NCBI GenBank assembly: GCA_009767595.1 | Contig: VSDK01013374.1 | Span: 1 to 64,000, forward strand | Reading direction: 5' to 3' | Length of the DNA: 64,000 nucleotides | Source of the DNA: Symbiodinium kawagutii | Lineage: Eukaryota > Sar > Dinophyceae > Suessiales > Symbiodiniaceae | Translations under genes and position numbers: made by a program | Notes under the pieces: model-generated | What the model was told of the DNA's origin: nothing | Databases searched by the model: none | What the model saw: only the letters and a program-made list of their open reading frames with translations | Shown here: positions 11,201 to 22,500 of the stretch, piece by piece | How the letters are laid out: each line of letters opens with the position of its first letter | Position numbering within the stretch: position 1 is the first letter of the stretch

Positions 11201-14200
11201 ACTGCTAATCTTTACACTTGAAAACATACTTATATATACAATATATATATATATATATATTTGACCACTCGAAGATCTTTCACCTTTATGGATACTTTCA
11301 CCAATGACCGTTTTTATTCATCACCAAAAAAACATGTGATGAAACCACTTCTACTTATATTATCTTATATCGGTTGAACTAAACATATATATATAGATAT
11401 GTGCCTATGAGCTATATGATATGAAGTTCCGTGGAGGCCTAAGGCTTCTAAGTGTGGACACCGCAGGGCTATCCAATGTGGAAAGAATATGTTAGACATG
11501 CGCAAAACATGCAGATATCATTCTTTGCTAAATGCTAGATATCAATGACTCTTAAGAAACTATTCAGGAAATAAGTTGCTTATATATTTTGCAAACATAA
11601 GACAACATATTACAAACCACTGTAATGAACGTAATTACTTCAAAAGAATCTTATGTACGATGTTCAGATTTAAGGCTTCTAAGTGTGGGCACACATGAAG
11701 GTGTAGACAGGCATGCATCACACCAACCGGCGGCGCACAACTCTCAGGTACACACAACACTGGACAGTCAGAAGTTTTTGTTACGTCAGCGACGCAACAG
11801 AGTTTGGGGATGCGCTGCAGTCAATGTCGGTGCTGATGTCCAGAAGTATGAGGAGACCTACCATCGTGTCCTTTCCAGTTTGCAAACAGATGCCCATTTT
11901 CCCATGGACCAGTGCTTCATTCCAAACCTCCCTCAAGTTCCACTGAGAACTGACAGGGAAAAGAAGCTGTTGAAGATTGCAGAACGGCAATTTGAGGTTT
12001 CTAGCCAGCAAAATAGCGCTTCGGCACACAATTTTTGATGTGGTGTTTTCGACACACCTTGGTGTTCACTTGTTTGTGATGACATCCAAACTATGTCTTT
12101 GTTTCCGTATCGTCAGGACTTATTTTAGAGCATGTTTTTGTTGGCCATATGTCTTGGGCATATGTCGTCCATGTTAGGTTGTTGGTGCTTTGGGTTGGGC
12201 AAATAATTATAATACATATATATATATATACTTGCATCTTCAAAGAAACCTGTTCAGAATCATGTCAGTTCAGATTTATGTATATATACATATATATAAA
12301 TATAAAAACATATATACATATATATATATATATATCTATATCTATATATATATACATTATTACAGATAATCACTCTGGATATCGCGTGCAAACATTGACC
12401 TAGTTGCAGCCAGCAAGGGTTGTGTCGATAAGGACACTGGGAGCAACAACGTGTTCTTTGATGCCAGTCTTTCAACTTCCAGAGCTGAAAAGAGTGGAAG
12501 ATGTGAAGCCGCCCTGCATGTCACGCCGTGCGTACGTCCATCGCACCCCATTTACTCAGTGCAGATGAAACGCTATTTGGTTCCTGAAGAATTTTTGGCA
12601 GCCCAAGGAATGTGGCGAGTCGACAGTGAGAACATGACGGTTTGGGATGACATGGTAAAGGCCAACAACGGAAAGTTTGCCCAAGACTTAGCTGGCAATG
12701 GGTTCAGCTCAACCGTGGCCCAGTCGGCTTTTTTGGCATGTTTGATTAGCTGTCGAGCTTGGCGAGACGTGCAACTGCAAAGCCCTGGGCATGCAACCGC
12801 CTCGTCTTCAAAAGCTTTGAGTAGCGCCCAAGGTCCTGGAATCCAAGAGGTACCAGAACCTTTGAAGTCAGGCCATGCCAAGAATGAGGTTGCTGAGAAT
12901 CATGCTATTGTGCCGCCCAGAAGAAGATTGAGAGGGAAAACCAAAGTGAAGCCATCACCGGGGCCATCGCCAAAGCCATCGCCAAAGAAGAGGAAAAACA
13001 AAAACGGTCAAGGCCGTGGAAACAAGAGAGCTGATGGCAAAAAGAAGAGTGCTAGCATTTACGAAAAAGAACTCATTATGGCAACCTACCAGTCAGCAAT
13101 TGACCGTGGACTGCCCAAACCGGTTGATGAGGTCAAGCACATGGCTGGATACTTCGATGGATGCTTGTGCGCTTCCAAGTGGAAAAAGGCCAGGAAGGAG
13201 CAGCAGTGGACATTGCTGGTTGAGGCAGCCCCTCAGCTCACAAAAAGATACCGTGAAGTTCCCAACAGTTTACGAAGGATCCTCAACTTCAAAAAATTCA
13301 AGCACTCGATCGCTGCACCGCAGAAGATCGAGCAAATCCATATGCCAATGCCACTACAGACGGTAGTGGAAGACATGGTGATGGAAAAGATCACGGTTGG
13401 CGAGGAGGTCACCATGCAGTATGTCAAGAGCGTCCTGATCTATTGTTGCCAGATGTGGAATGAAGTTGTTGGAACCATGCAGCACAGACTCAAACCCAAA
13501 GCCTTGGAACTTCTGAGGGACAGCGACACCGCACTGGCAGAGTTGAATGACAAGGATGTGGAGCAGCGGGTGGACAACTTGATCAGCAAGACTCAAGATC
13601 TGTTGCGTCCCATCCGGATTGCTGACAATGACGCTACCATTTTGCAAATTGGACTGCATTTAATTGGCTGTTGTTTGGAGGGAGGTGTGATGCCAGGAGC
13701 GTTCCAACTAAGTATTAGTCAATTCTACACAATATACGTATACAAATACATATGTACTGGGTAGCTGACCCTACCTGTCGCATCATTGACCTTACATGTT
13801 GGTGTATGTAGTTCATTTGATTGCAGCTTCCAAGTGTGAATCATTGCGAGCCGTGCGGAGGAAACGAGCTGCCCGTTTGTGCCGGGCATTCGGTATCAAA
13901 AGCAGGGCATGTGAGAAACCCGGAGCACACTTGCCGTTCTCCAACCCACAGTTGGAGAAAATTCGCACATTCGTGCGTTCAGCAGCTGCTGAACACCAGT
14001 GCCATCCCAGACTCATTGCAAATTTCGATCAAGTTTGGTCGACTCTGTTTCGACCAAACCGCTCATGTCTTCAGAAGGCAGCTAGCATGAGGAACTTGCA
14101 GGCAGACCCCTTGGCACGGTCATTGTACATGAGACAAATTCGCCATAACATCGAAAGGACGATGGACTTGCCCCTTACAGAGTCTGACCCCAAAGCTGGC

Positions 14201-17200
14201 AATCGGGTTCAAGAAATGAAAGAGCCTCTTATACAAGGGGGACCAGCTTCCAGCAGCTTTGTAGACGGGTGGAGAAGCCCCAGGACAGTCACCACGTTAT
14301 CCTTCGTGGACGGGACCATGGGGAGAGCGTACCTTACGTTCAGGGAAGGCGGCATCAGCAATGCTCTTCGACAAGAAGCCAACCGCAAGTTCGAGAAGTA
14401 CATGTTCATCGCACCACCTCAGCCCACCTCCCATATTTGGACAGAAAGTTCACTGATCCTTTACCTTGATTTCCTAGCTCAAGAGTTCAGATTACGCAGG
14501 GCACAGCTAGGAGTGTCGGCAGAGGCACGGGGCCTGGTCCTCATGGACCAGGCCGGGGCACACATGTCCAAGACTTTCGTCCAGTTGCAACGAAAATGGT
14601 CGATTGCCAACAACATCGCATCTAGGCATTTGCCTTAACATTGTTTTACCTTGGCAAGTATCTGTTTGAAATTTTATATAGTTGACCATTTCACTATATA
14701 ATCAGTTTTAATGGTTAGCAATGGTTGGCAATGGGGTTCTAAGTGTGAGGGTCCCTCAACGCACTCGAGCATCCAGATAATTTCACTCAGAATGCCAACC
14801 GATTTCCATATTGTTTAAGATTCATATTGATATAGTATAGTGTGGCACCAATTGTGTGAATTAGAACTTCTTGTTGAAACTTGGGATTCGATCAAGAACG
14901 ACAATATCGCCGTGTGTGTGTACTTGGGAGGTTTGTTCTATATAGATGATAATGCTGGCTATGTGTTTGATGTATATGCTCATTTCAAAACAGGTATAGC
15001 TTCTAACTGTGATCATTCAAAAAGGGAAAATGTGCACCTGCACACAAGCGATTGAAACAGTTCACTTTCTATCACTCTGTAGTGATTCATTAAAGTTTTG
15101 GCCTGTACTTGCTTCAAATGTTTGTCATTGATGTTGTTCAGTAAGGGTTTGGTTTGAAGTTTGGTAGCCAGGAGTTGGGCCAAGGGTTCTAAGTGTGGGT
15201 GTTGACCAGGCATTCTTGCTTCAATCCTCTAAGGAGATCATGTGCGGACACCATCCAGTTGCTCCTGTGCCGGGCGGCTTTGGGGCTGCTGCCGGCCCAA
15301 ATGATGGTTGGCACGGCCTCATGCATAGTCTAACCAAGAGTTTTCTGAGAGCACATGTAGGCTGGGGGTCGGCAGTGGAACTGCGCAAGCGTTTAGATGA
15401 GTTGGAGATGTCCGTGCAAAGCAGTGCTTCCACAAAGTGACTCGTCAAAACCTGCAATTTGTAATGTTTGCTGAATTTCCAACACATTTCAACCCTCATG
15501 CGAAACACACTAGTATAACTACATATTTGCACCTGCCCTCTATACGTGAATATGTAGCATTTCTTGGTTACACACACATGTACGTATGTATGTATGTTTG
15601 TGTGTTATCTTTTTCTCATTTGGACAATATCTAACGGAAACTCCTGCATGAAGTGGTGTAATTGTCTATGTTGATCCCAGGTGTGATTTGGAAACATCAC
15701 TTGCGGCTGATGCTTGGGCATTGTCAATGTTGGGTTCAGAACAGTGGCTAGCCTGCAAGATGGGGAGTGTTCCATACCTTCTAAGTGTGAAGTGGTCCAT
15801 GCATATTATATGTTTCGAGGAAAGCCAGGCATATAAACACAACACCCATTGTATAATCAAATATATATATATACTTTATATTTTGTGTGTTAAGTATCTA
15901 CATTGCGTACGTAGAAATTCACCTATTCAATATTCACTGCAAGCCCATCCGAGTTTGACTCATCGTTTATGAACAAATGCCAAACTGTTTGTATATAAAT
16001 ATGTTTTGCTACCAAGAGCTTCCTGGGATCGGATTCCAAAGGTTCTAAGTGTGGGCACTGCTGAGGCATAAACGTCTCATTTGGCTCTCCTGGTTTCAGA
16101 GAGGATACAGCACAAAGGAAGACATCGCCAATTGGTACTTTGATGGTCGCTTGGCATTATTTCAAAACATTTGCATTGGATGGCATTGGATGGCATTTGA
16201 TATCATTCAGTATTTGCGCATATTTGTATTTATACATGCCGATCTATATATATATATATCAATAAATAAATGAATGAATGATTAAATGAATATATGTATA
16301 TATGTATAGTGTATAGTGCGGCACCGGGATCCGGTAGGCCGTTGGTATGGAAATCTCCAAGTTTGTGCATTGAGGAGATGTGGAGAAAGTGATCGACAAT
16401 TTGCAGAGAAGCAGAGGTTGCATGAACTCGCTGCTGCATTTGGATGAACTGCCTGAGTTTGATGGCGCTGAAGATGACACCGTCAGACACATGAGGATGC
16501 AAGAGCTTGTTTCTGGGCTGGCCGAACGTATCTCTATATAGCATTGACATTCAACAAGGATAATCGCCAATCCAGACACATCAGCATTGCAGGATCAATA
16601 TCGTTCAAATTTGATGCGTTGCGATTGGAGCATTGACAATACATTTTATACAATTACAGAGACATTCCCGTGTGTATGTATGCATGCTCATATACATATA
16701 CAGGTACATAAATAACACACACATATATAATATATATATACATATGTATGTCAAAACCCACGCGCACACTTCAGTCGAAACGTGCCTTCCAAGGCTGGAG
16801 AGCAATCTTTCGTATGGACCATTCAGGACGATGATGCTTCAGATCCACCGTCTACGAGGATTCCCCTGCCAACTTGGATGGGCACTGTCATCGAAATGAG
16901 AGTGTGCAGATTCGTGACCGATCATGACAAATGGCAAACAGCCATTGAGAAGAGAGGTGTGCTTGGGAAAACGCTCACTGCTTCTCAACAACAAAGATTT
17001 GATGCGTGGCAAGCTGACTGTGTTCAGCGCTTGGTGTTCAACAAACGCCGCCAGTGCTTTGTGAGTGAGGCTAAGCAAGTGACCAAGGATTGCTTGGCCT
17101 TCCAACTGCATCTGGATCCGGAACCTGAAAATCTTTGTGTGTCCAATGGAACTGCTGGGAACGCGAAGAAGTTTCGACTGGTTCTTCTCAAGAAAGAAAA

Positions 17201-17810
17201 GGCCCAAACTCCTTCTGATACTGTTCCAGGAGTGTTGGATCAACCAGTTTCCCAGGATGTTGTCAAAGAGATGGAGGAAGAAAAGAAAAAACAGAAGCCT
17301 AAGGCCGGCTTTGAAGAGGAGGAGGGAGAGGAAGACCAGCTTATGTCCGAGCATCAAATTCGGGAATTGGAAGAAGAAAAGTTTGCAGATGAATCTGCAT
17401 GCATGGATCCAGAGGAAGAAATTGCAATCATGGCAGACTCCGATGATGAGATTGATTTGGGTGAGTTGGGGGTTCCAGAAAAAACCAAAGTTACGAGAGT
17501 AAAGTCATTCTTTTCCAGACCAGCTTGGGTACGCCTCGAAAAAATGGGATTAACCATGATCCCAAACCACATCGGCAAATGCCTGATCTGTTGTCACCAG
17601 ACAACAATGCAGTGGCAGGGGTACTACCCCAACGCTTCCGCTACCCTCAGCTGTTCTTGGGGCAAGAAAACCAAACGCAAAGAGGAAGAAGCAATACTGC
17701 GAGTGATCCGTGGTATTCTTGAGAGCCATTGCGATGCCAATCCAAAGGACAAAATCTGGCGCAAACAGCTGGAGACAGTCAAGACGGCCCAGTCCACGAT
17801 GTCTTTCTAG
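6520..17810 (+). CDS. Multi-exon gene: C5 DNA methyltransferase fused to DDE transposase
   Basis: Gene model built by reading splice signals and phases. Inferred exons: 6520-8236, 8285-8325, 8546-9031, 9222-~9460, ~9700-9826, 10178-10293, 10759-~10827, 11748-11996, 12418-13684, 13827-14617, 15234-15436, 15681-~15775, 16100-16145, 16375-~16527 and ~16783-17810. Phases agree at most junctions: 8236/8285 phase 1, 8325/8546 phase 0, 9031/9222 phase 0, 11996/12418 phase 0, 13684/13827 phase 1, 14617/15234 phase 0, 15436/15681 phase 2, 16145/16375 phase 1. Domain order: disordered NLS region, C5-cytosine methyltransferase with motifs I, IV, VI, VIII and IX/X, basic linker, helical DNA-binding-like region, DDE core with three Asp, acidic tail. 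Expected role: a transposase able to methylate cytosine, possibly its own DNA. Introns are TA-rich and hold copies of TTCTAAGTGTG. Weak points: exons near 9.4-9.8 kb and after 15.7 kb. Confidence 0.65.
7028..7485 (+). repeat. ~93-96 bp in-frame coding repeat (about 5 copies)
   Basis: In-frame tandem repeat within the exon above. Each unit encodes PSAEPTGANTASS plus a variable PPAEDP/LPEEP segment. Copies differ by point changes and small length changes that keep the frame, which suggests coding constraint. Confidence 0.9.
8285..8325 (+). CDS. Short linking exon
   Basis: A 41-nt exon between acceptor TTTTCTTAG and donor GTGAGT at 8326. It reads VTLVNVNQAPSQEH when joined in phase 1 to the preceding exon and ends in phase 0, fitting the next exon. 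Called on splice signals and phase only. Confidence 0.45.
8546..9031 (+). CDS. C5 DNA methyltransferase exon with motif I
   Basis: Starts after TCAAG at 8545 in phase 0 and reads QGFPCAFLQGWITECVRLVK. Toward the end it carries LRLGTTCSGSDIGVIAIKS, a divergent form of methyltransferase motif I (S-adenosylmethionine binding, normally D-x-F-x-G-x-G), followed by an amphipathic helix. A donor at 9032 (GTGCTG) joins it in frame to VRIGLRHVFACEFDDNK in the next exon, which has the acidic residue expected at the end of strand 2 (motif II). Confidence 0.65.
9222..9460 (+). CDS. C5 DNA methyltransferase exon with catalytic motif IV
   Basis: Begins after GCTTGTCAG. Reads VRIGLRHVFACEFDDNKR, then a Cys pair (AYCYKCKKPHRI), then LLLSGPSCKDLS. 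The last is motif IV with the catalytic Cys in a P-S-C context instead of the usual P-P-C. The acidic motif II Glu-Phe-Asp is present. The 3' end is uncertain between about 9440 and 9470, so the residues after KDLS may be intron. Confidence 0.65.
9700..9826 (+). CDS. Possible methyltransferase spacer exon
   Basis: Open frame FNKFYEAARTHPEQTTAAAM then KAQQLKKIQEVQKSHTS, ending near GATTCAG|GAAAG. It lies between the motif IV and motif VI exons. It resembles a helical insertion rather than a conserved motif, and I could not verify the splice phases. Confidence 0.35.
10178..10293 (+). CDS. C5 DNA methyltransferase exon with motif VI (ENV)
   Basis: Acceptor CCTTCAG at 10171-10177, donor GCA|GTGAGT. 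It reads VVETLHPVAAIYENVLGATK; the E-N-V triplet is the conserved motif VI that binds the target cytosine in C5 methyltransferases. The spacing after motif IV and the order are as expected. Confidence 0.7.
10759..10827 (+). CDS. C5 DNA methyltransferase exon before motif VIII
   Basis: After AAATCAG the frame reads VVKTDMEALGYSFAPRLITL, matching the 'L..lGY.....L' segment that precedes motif VIII in C5 methyltransferases. The donor is either G|GTGCC at 10820 or GTG|GTCGG at 10828; the latter keeps phase 0 with the next coding exon at 11748. Confidence 0.55.
10828..11747 (+). other. Large intron with four TTCTAAGTGTG copies
   Basis: About 0.9 kb between the two methyltransferase exons. It contains TTCTAAGTGTG at 10861, 11146, 11446 and 11677, spaced 231-300 bp, with (TA)n runs between most of them. 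It looks built from repeated units of one small element. Confidence 0.6.
11748..11996 (+). CDS. C5 DNA methyltransferase exon with motif VIII
   Basis: Acceptor CTCTCAG, donor TTTGAG|GTTTC; exactly 83 codons in phase 0. Reads KFLLRQRRNRVWGCAAVNVG, the motif VIII Q-R-R-x-R-x-W-G signature, followed by the start of the target-recognition region (QCFIPNLPQVPLRTD). Confidence 0.7.
12418..13684 (+). CDS. Exon joining methyltransferase C-terminus to transposase N-terminus
   Basis: Begins after CAGCAAG in phase 0 (GCVDKDTGSNNVFFDASLS) and ends in phase 1 at GGAG|GTGTGA. Residues encoded at about 12550-12770 carry the methyltransferase end: MKRYLVPEEFLAAQG, then FAQDLAGNGFSSTVAQSAFL, matching motifs IX/X in which the conserved G-N precedes the last strand. 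The same exon, with no stop or splice signal between, continues through a Pro/Lys-rich linker (KPSPGPSPKPSPKKRKNKN, likely nuclear targeting) into helical segments (KELIMATYQSAIDRGLPK; VVEDMVMEKITVGEEVTMQY) of the kind that precede DDE cores in pogo/Tigger-like transposases. One exon coding for both parts is the strongest sign of a true fusion. Confidence 0.7.
13827..14617 (+). CDS. DDE transposase catalytic exon (first two Asp)
   Basis: Acceptor TTGCAG, phase 1; the exon opens with CTTCCAAGTGTGAA (residues ASKCES). It reads HPRLIANFDQVWSTLF, where the first catalytic Asp (14027-14029) sits in the N-x-D-x context of DDE_1 transposases. Then RTVTTLSFVDGTMGRAYL (the central strands), a W-x-E-x-x-x-x-x-Y-L helix, and GLVLMDQAGAHMSKTF, where the second Asp (14546-14548) is in the LLLD-x-x-x-x-H context. 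The probable donor is non-canonical GC (ATC|GCATCT at 14618): only this gives the in-frame join NNI-EIMCGHHPVAP to the next exon. Confidence 0.7.
14618..15233 (+). other. Intron with motif copies
   Basis: TTCTAAGTGTG at 14737 and 15187 and a variant TTCTAACTGTG at 15001. Other short open frames in this stretch are not supported. Confidence 0.55.
15234..15436 (+). CDS. DDE transposase exon with third Asp
   Basis: Acceptor TCTAAG, phase 0; donor ACAAA|GTGACT, phase 2. It reads EIMCGHHPVAPVPGGFGAAA then GPNDGWHGLMHSLTKSFLRA. The Asp of GPND (15303-15305) lies 47 residues after the second catalytic Asp in the spliced frame, in reach of the third acidic residue of a D-D-D/E triad, and is followed by a W-H and a Leu-rich helix. 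It ends ELRKRLDELEMSVQSSAST. Confidence 0.6.
15681..15775 (+). CDS. DDE transposase C-terminal exon
   Basis: Acceptor GATCCCAG; phase 2 from the previous exon gives KCDLETSLAADAWALSMLGS. Two phase-0 donors are possible, AGT|GTTCC near 15770 or CTAAGT|GTGAAG inside the TTCTAAGTGTG copy at 15779-15789. The choice changes the join to the exon at 16100. Confidence 0.45.
16100..16145 (+). CDS. Short C-terminal exon
   Basis: Between GGTTTCAG and GATG|GTCGC; reads RGYSTKEDIANWYFD. Ends in phase 1, fitting the exon at 16375. Called on signals and phase only. Confidence 0.4.
16375..16527 (+). CDS. Acidic C-terminal exon
   Basis: After CATTGAG, in phase with the previous exon, it reads GDVEKVIDNLQRSRGCMNSL then LHLDELPEFDGAEDDTVRHM. 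The donor is probably CGAAC|GTATCT. No homology recognised; acidic and helical. Confidence 0.4.
16783..17810 (+). CDS. Terminal exon, acidic protein tail
   Basis: Open frame of about 340 residues ending at the TAG in TCTTTCTAGG, which is itself the first part of the right tandem array. The N-terminal half is mixed (PLPTWMGTVIEMRVCRFVTD). The middle is strongly Glu/Lys-rich (KEMEEEKKKQKPKAGFEEEE), probably disordered or coiled. The C-terminal part has a Cys-containing segment (IPNHIGKCLICCHQTTMQW) and basic stretches. It may be the last exon of the methyltransferase-transposase gene or a separate gene; the incoming splice phase was not settled. Confidence 0.5.
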
Positions 17811-19567
17811 GATGGCTGCAGTACAATCATATGATCATGATTGAACAAACAACTTTGTCTTATTTGATCGTGAAAACTAGGTGCAACACTCTCACACTTA
17901 GAAATTGATTGAACATATCTTGCTTTTGCGGATATCCAAACAGAAACATTGTGCGGTCGACCCATCATTCTTGGGCATGCGGATCATTTATCTTAGATGG
18001 CCACATTCAAGCGGCGTTCGTTGGCGGTCGGTTGCCAAGATGTCTTTTCTAGGACGGCTGCAGTACAATCATATGATTATGATTAAAGAATCAACTTGTT
18101 TTATTCAATCGTGAGAACTAGGTGCAACACTCTCACACTTAGAAAGTGATTGAACATGTCTTGCTTTTGCGGCTATCCTAGCAGAAACATTGAGCGGTCA
18201 ACCCATCATTCTTGGGCATGCGGATCATTTATCTTAGATGGTCACATTCATGCGGCGCTCGTTGGCGGTCAGTTGCCAAGGTTTTTTTTCTAGGATGGCT
18301 GCAGTACAATCATATGATCATGATTAAAGAAACAACTTGTTTTATCCAATCGTGAGAACTAGGTGCAACACTCTCACACTTAGAAGTTGTTTGAACATGT
18401 CTTGTTTTTGCGGCTGTCCTAGCAGAAACATTCGACCTATCATTCTGGGGCATGCGGGTCGTTTTTCATAGATGGCCACATTCATGCGGCGTTTGTTGCC
18501 GGTCAGTTGCCAAGATAGCGTTTCTAGGATGGCTGCAGTACAATCATATGATCATGATTGAACAAACCACTTTGTCTTATTTGATCGTGAAAACTAGGTG
18601 CAACACTCTCACACTTAGAAATTGATTGAACATATCTTGCTTTTGCGGCTATCCAAACAGAAACATTGTGCGGTCGACCCATCATTCTTGGGCATGCGGA
18701 TCATTTATCTTAGATGGCCACATTCAAGCGGCGTTCGTTGGCGGTCGGTTGCCAAGGTTTTTTTTCTAGGATGGCTGCAGTACAATCATATGATCATGAT
18801 TGAACAAACAACTTGTTTTATTTAATCGTGAGAACTAGGTGTAACGCTCTCACACTTAGAAAGTGATTGAACATATCTTGCTTTTGCGGCTATCCTAGCA
18901 GAAACATTCGACCTGTCATTCTGGGGCGTGCGGGTCCTTTATCTTAGATGCCTACCTCTGGCGGCGTTCGTTGGCGCTCAGTTGCCAAGGTTGTTTTTCT
19001 AGGATGGCTGCAGTACAATCATATGATCATGATTAAAGAAACAACTTGTTTTATTCAATCGTAAGAATTAGGTTCAACACTCTCACACTTAGAAGTTAAT
19101 TGAACATGTCTTGTTTTTTGCGGCTGTCCTAGCAGAAACATTCGACCTGTCATTCTGGGGCATGCGGGTCGTTTTTCATAGATGGCCACATTCATGCGGC
19201 GTTTGTTGCCGGTCAGTTGCCAAGATAGCGTTTCTAGGATGGCTGCAGTACAATCATATGATCATGATTGAACAAACCACTTTGTCTTATTTGATCGTGA
19301 AAACTAGGTGCAACACTCTCACACTTAGAAATTGATTGAACATATCTTGCTTTTGCGGCTATCCTAGCAGAAACATTGTGCGGTCGACCCATCATTCTTG
19401 GGCATGCGGATCATTTATCTTAGATGGCCACATTTATGCGGCGGTCACTAGCGAAAAGGTTCTTTTCTAGGATGGTTGCATTATACAATCGTATGAACAT
19501 TCTCGAAATAAACACATATATATTTCGATCTTGAGAACCAGATGCAATGCTCTCACACTTAGAAATT
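17803..19567 (-). repeat. Tandem array of ~240 bp units with inverted TTCTAAGTGTG
   Basis: Seven to eight units, each with CTAGGATGGCTGCAGTACAATC, the palindrome-like TCATATGATCATGATT, and CTCTCACACTTAGAA. The last holds the reverse complement of TTCTAAGTGTG, at 17893, 18134, 18375, 18610, 18851, 19084, 19320 and 19554 (spacing 233-241 bp). Short open frames such as 17905-18114 and 18622-18825 recur in each unit and are repeat translations. The first unit overlaps the stop codon of the upstream exon; the last is truncated and diverged. Confidence 0.95.
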
Positions 19568-22500
19568 CAATTACATTATCAGTTCATTGATTGTGATACT
19601 GTCAGATGACCATCAAAGGGCCGCCAAAGTTAATTCGTCTTTATACGTGAGTTCCAAGCTGTTCCCGTGACCTGCAGTGTTGGGATTTGCTATGTATGAC
19701 CCACTCATATGCAAATGTAGACGGATGCCTTACTGTGACTTTGAGCAATTGTATATAAACAATTTGATGGCAAATCCAAGCAAATCCGAACATATGGTTC
19801 TTGATGGGCACAGGCGTTCAGTTTTTTCAATGGTCCGACATCGCAGCAGCATTCCATAGAAGAGTGCGCTCGTAGAAGCTACATCGATTATATTTACAAC
19901 GAATCAAATTGCAAGAATATTGTTTGAAAACAAAATCTTTATCACGGGAAGCTGCTACGAAGTAGATTGTTGTGACGAAGCATATTGCAGATACAACCAG
20001 CAAAGCGAAGACGGAAATAAGAAGAGATGCGCGGAACTTAGCCGGTCAATCAGGTCGCGTCAGAACCGTTACTTTCTTTATTCATGTTGAATAGACATGT
20101 GACATGTGTATAACGATGAAAAATTACTTTGATGATGGTTGTTACAAAAAGAATATCGGTTTCATACATGATTAGTTGCAGGAGGCCCACAGATAGAAGC
20201 TAGTGAGCAAAGCTTCTAAGTATTTGGAATTTCTTTGATGATGGTTGTTACAAAAATAATATTGGTTTCATACATGATTAGTTGCAGGAGGCCCACAGAT
20301 AGAAGCTAGTGAGCAAAGCTTCTAAGTATTTGGAACGATCAGTTAAACCAGAGGCTTCTTACTGTGAGGTTGGGAACATTTGGAAAAAAAAAAGCTTCTA
20401 ACTGAGTGTCCGTCAGTATATATATATATATATGTAATCAACAAAACATGTGACTACTGGATTCAGCATTGGAAAAACATAAAATAGACATAAACACATC
20501 AATCGCCAACGAAGATACACGAGAACCATTGAGAACCGACCCCCTAGTCACACAGGAAGCTCCTGAGATGGTGTTATTTCGACAGGTGACAACGGTAACC
20601 CCGGGACATGAAACATGGAAAGCACAATAACAGGAACAACACTGCGTGGCATCTTCTCATCATCAACTGCCACATCGCCCGGAAGTGCCTGTGCACAATT
20701 CATGGACCAAACCACGAGGAAAGGCACGGCTGAGGAACTCAGGTGGCTGGGATCATTAGCTGCCCTCTGTGCCCCGAAAGGCTGGGCCTGTTCCCGCTAA
20801 ACCTTCTGAACGTTTTAAACAACCGTTGGGATCCATTCCATAGCTGACACCCACATATCCGCAGGATCAACGCCAGCAGAATCAATCAATGTTGGATTGG
20901 CCACATGTTTGAACGCAAAATCAAAAGCATCAATGCATCAAAAAATGTTGCGTCAAGGAACTGCTTCATCAATTGCTCGTTGATAGTCTTCTCGATCACC
21001 CGTCCACCACTCGAAGTTCATCGTGCCACTGGTGGTGCTTGGGGGGCTCGAACTGCCCAAAGCCCAGGCAAGAGGGGCGGCACCTGCCACCCAGCTGTCT
21101 GGTCTGCATCCCAAGAAGGATGAAGATGACACATGTTGGAAATCACCAAGAGAATAACGTAGTCGTCCTTCATGAATCCTATAGAGTCACTAGAATCCTT
21201 GCGCTCCCACTCTTCCGTGAGCTCCGTTTGACCAAGCTGCATTATGAGTGCTTTTCTTTTTTTTTTCTCTCTCTCTTTCTCTGTATTTATGTATCTACCT
21301 ACTTACTGTATTTATCTACCTGTCTACCTCTCACTCCCTCTCCATATCTGGGACCATCAGCTAAAGCTGAGGGCGAGCATGCAGCGCCAAGGGATTTCCA
21401 GCCTTGCTCCGCATCCTTGGGCACCAACGGTGCTGCGAAGACACAGGTGATGCTGCAATGCCTTCCGCTGCCGCTGCCTCCTCCACCCCCGCCGAAGCTA
21501 CCTGAAATGGCACGGGCTTCGCTGGGTGAAGTCGGTGCTTTGTCCTCCCATTGGGCTGCGGTAACTTGGTGGACCGCCACACGTTACGAGCATCGAAAGG
21601 AACATGGCTCCCACAGTCATGCCCCCAACAAGGGCCGTTGCTGCACTGTTGGGGTCCATGTAATTGGCTCCCTCGATATATCCCACTAGATTGGATCGCT
21701 CACACCTGCGGCCACATAATGGAACACTTGGAGGCTATGAGGCTTATATACGTCAATCTCTAGGCTAGTGGAAACGGGAATGTTTACAATGTGGATGGTG
21801 TGTATCGACACCCCCCTAAGCAAGCATAGAAAGTTACCTACTCGCTAGTTATTTGGCTTACCGCCTTAGCCAACCATCCTAAACTGCGACGTCAATATGG
21901 TTGGCCAATAGCTATTTCCAGTGCATAGGCCATTATTAACAAATAATCTTCGGCTATCGCTGCTTATGATCATACTCCCTATTTGTTCGACCACTATGGA
22001 CTATTTCATATTTTGTAGCTTATAACAGTGATCAAGCATCTGACTAACTATGGCCACCCAGTATGCACCACCCTCAATCATGATCATTGTCAATAACATG
22101 GTCCAACATGCGGAACCGCCTTGAATTTCTGACACAAATACTCATCACTTCCACTACCTACCCATGACTCCACATGGTTCACCACCATCTGGTTGGCGGT
22201 AGAACCACTCCTATGAAACATATGATAGTCAACCATCTCAAAGTCATTGAGGAAAATGACTAAAGCCCTCCAATCAAATCTCACCAGCCACCAAAATTAA
22301 TGCTTAGAACCACCAACTGGCCATGAACCATCATCAACCATCTTCATCCATCATGAGCCATCATGAGCCATCAACCATCATGAGCCATCATCAACCATCA
22401 TCAGCCATCATCAACCATCATGAACCCTCATCAGCCATCACAAGCCACAATCTTAAGCCTGGATCACCACGGCAACCGCCGTCACCCTCGTCCACCTGCG

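Larger units (their letters stand above)
155..16053 (+). repeat. Dispersed TTCTAAGTGTG motif copies (all + orientation)
   Basis: Exact copies outside the arrays start at 3887, 5530, 6292, 9626, 10861, 11146, 11446, 11677, 14737, 15187, 15779 and 16043. Variants lie at 2468, 2752, 13828 (TTCCAAGTGTG) and 15001 (TTCTAACTGTG). Beyond the core there is a weak continuation, RRG/CCC...AGGG-like, within the next 15 bases. Many copies follow AG, AGG or GGG. All share the strand of the genes. The copies at 3887, 5530 and 13828 are the first bases of exons; others are within introns. I do not recognise this motif from any named family. Confidence 0.8.
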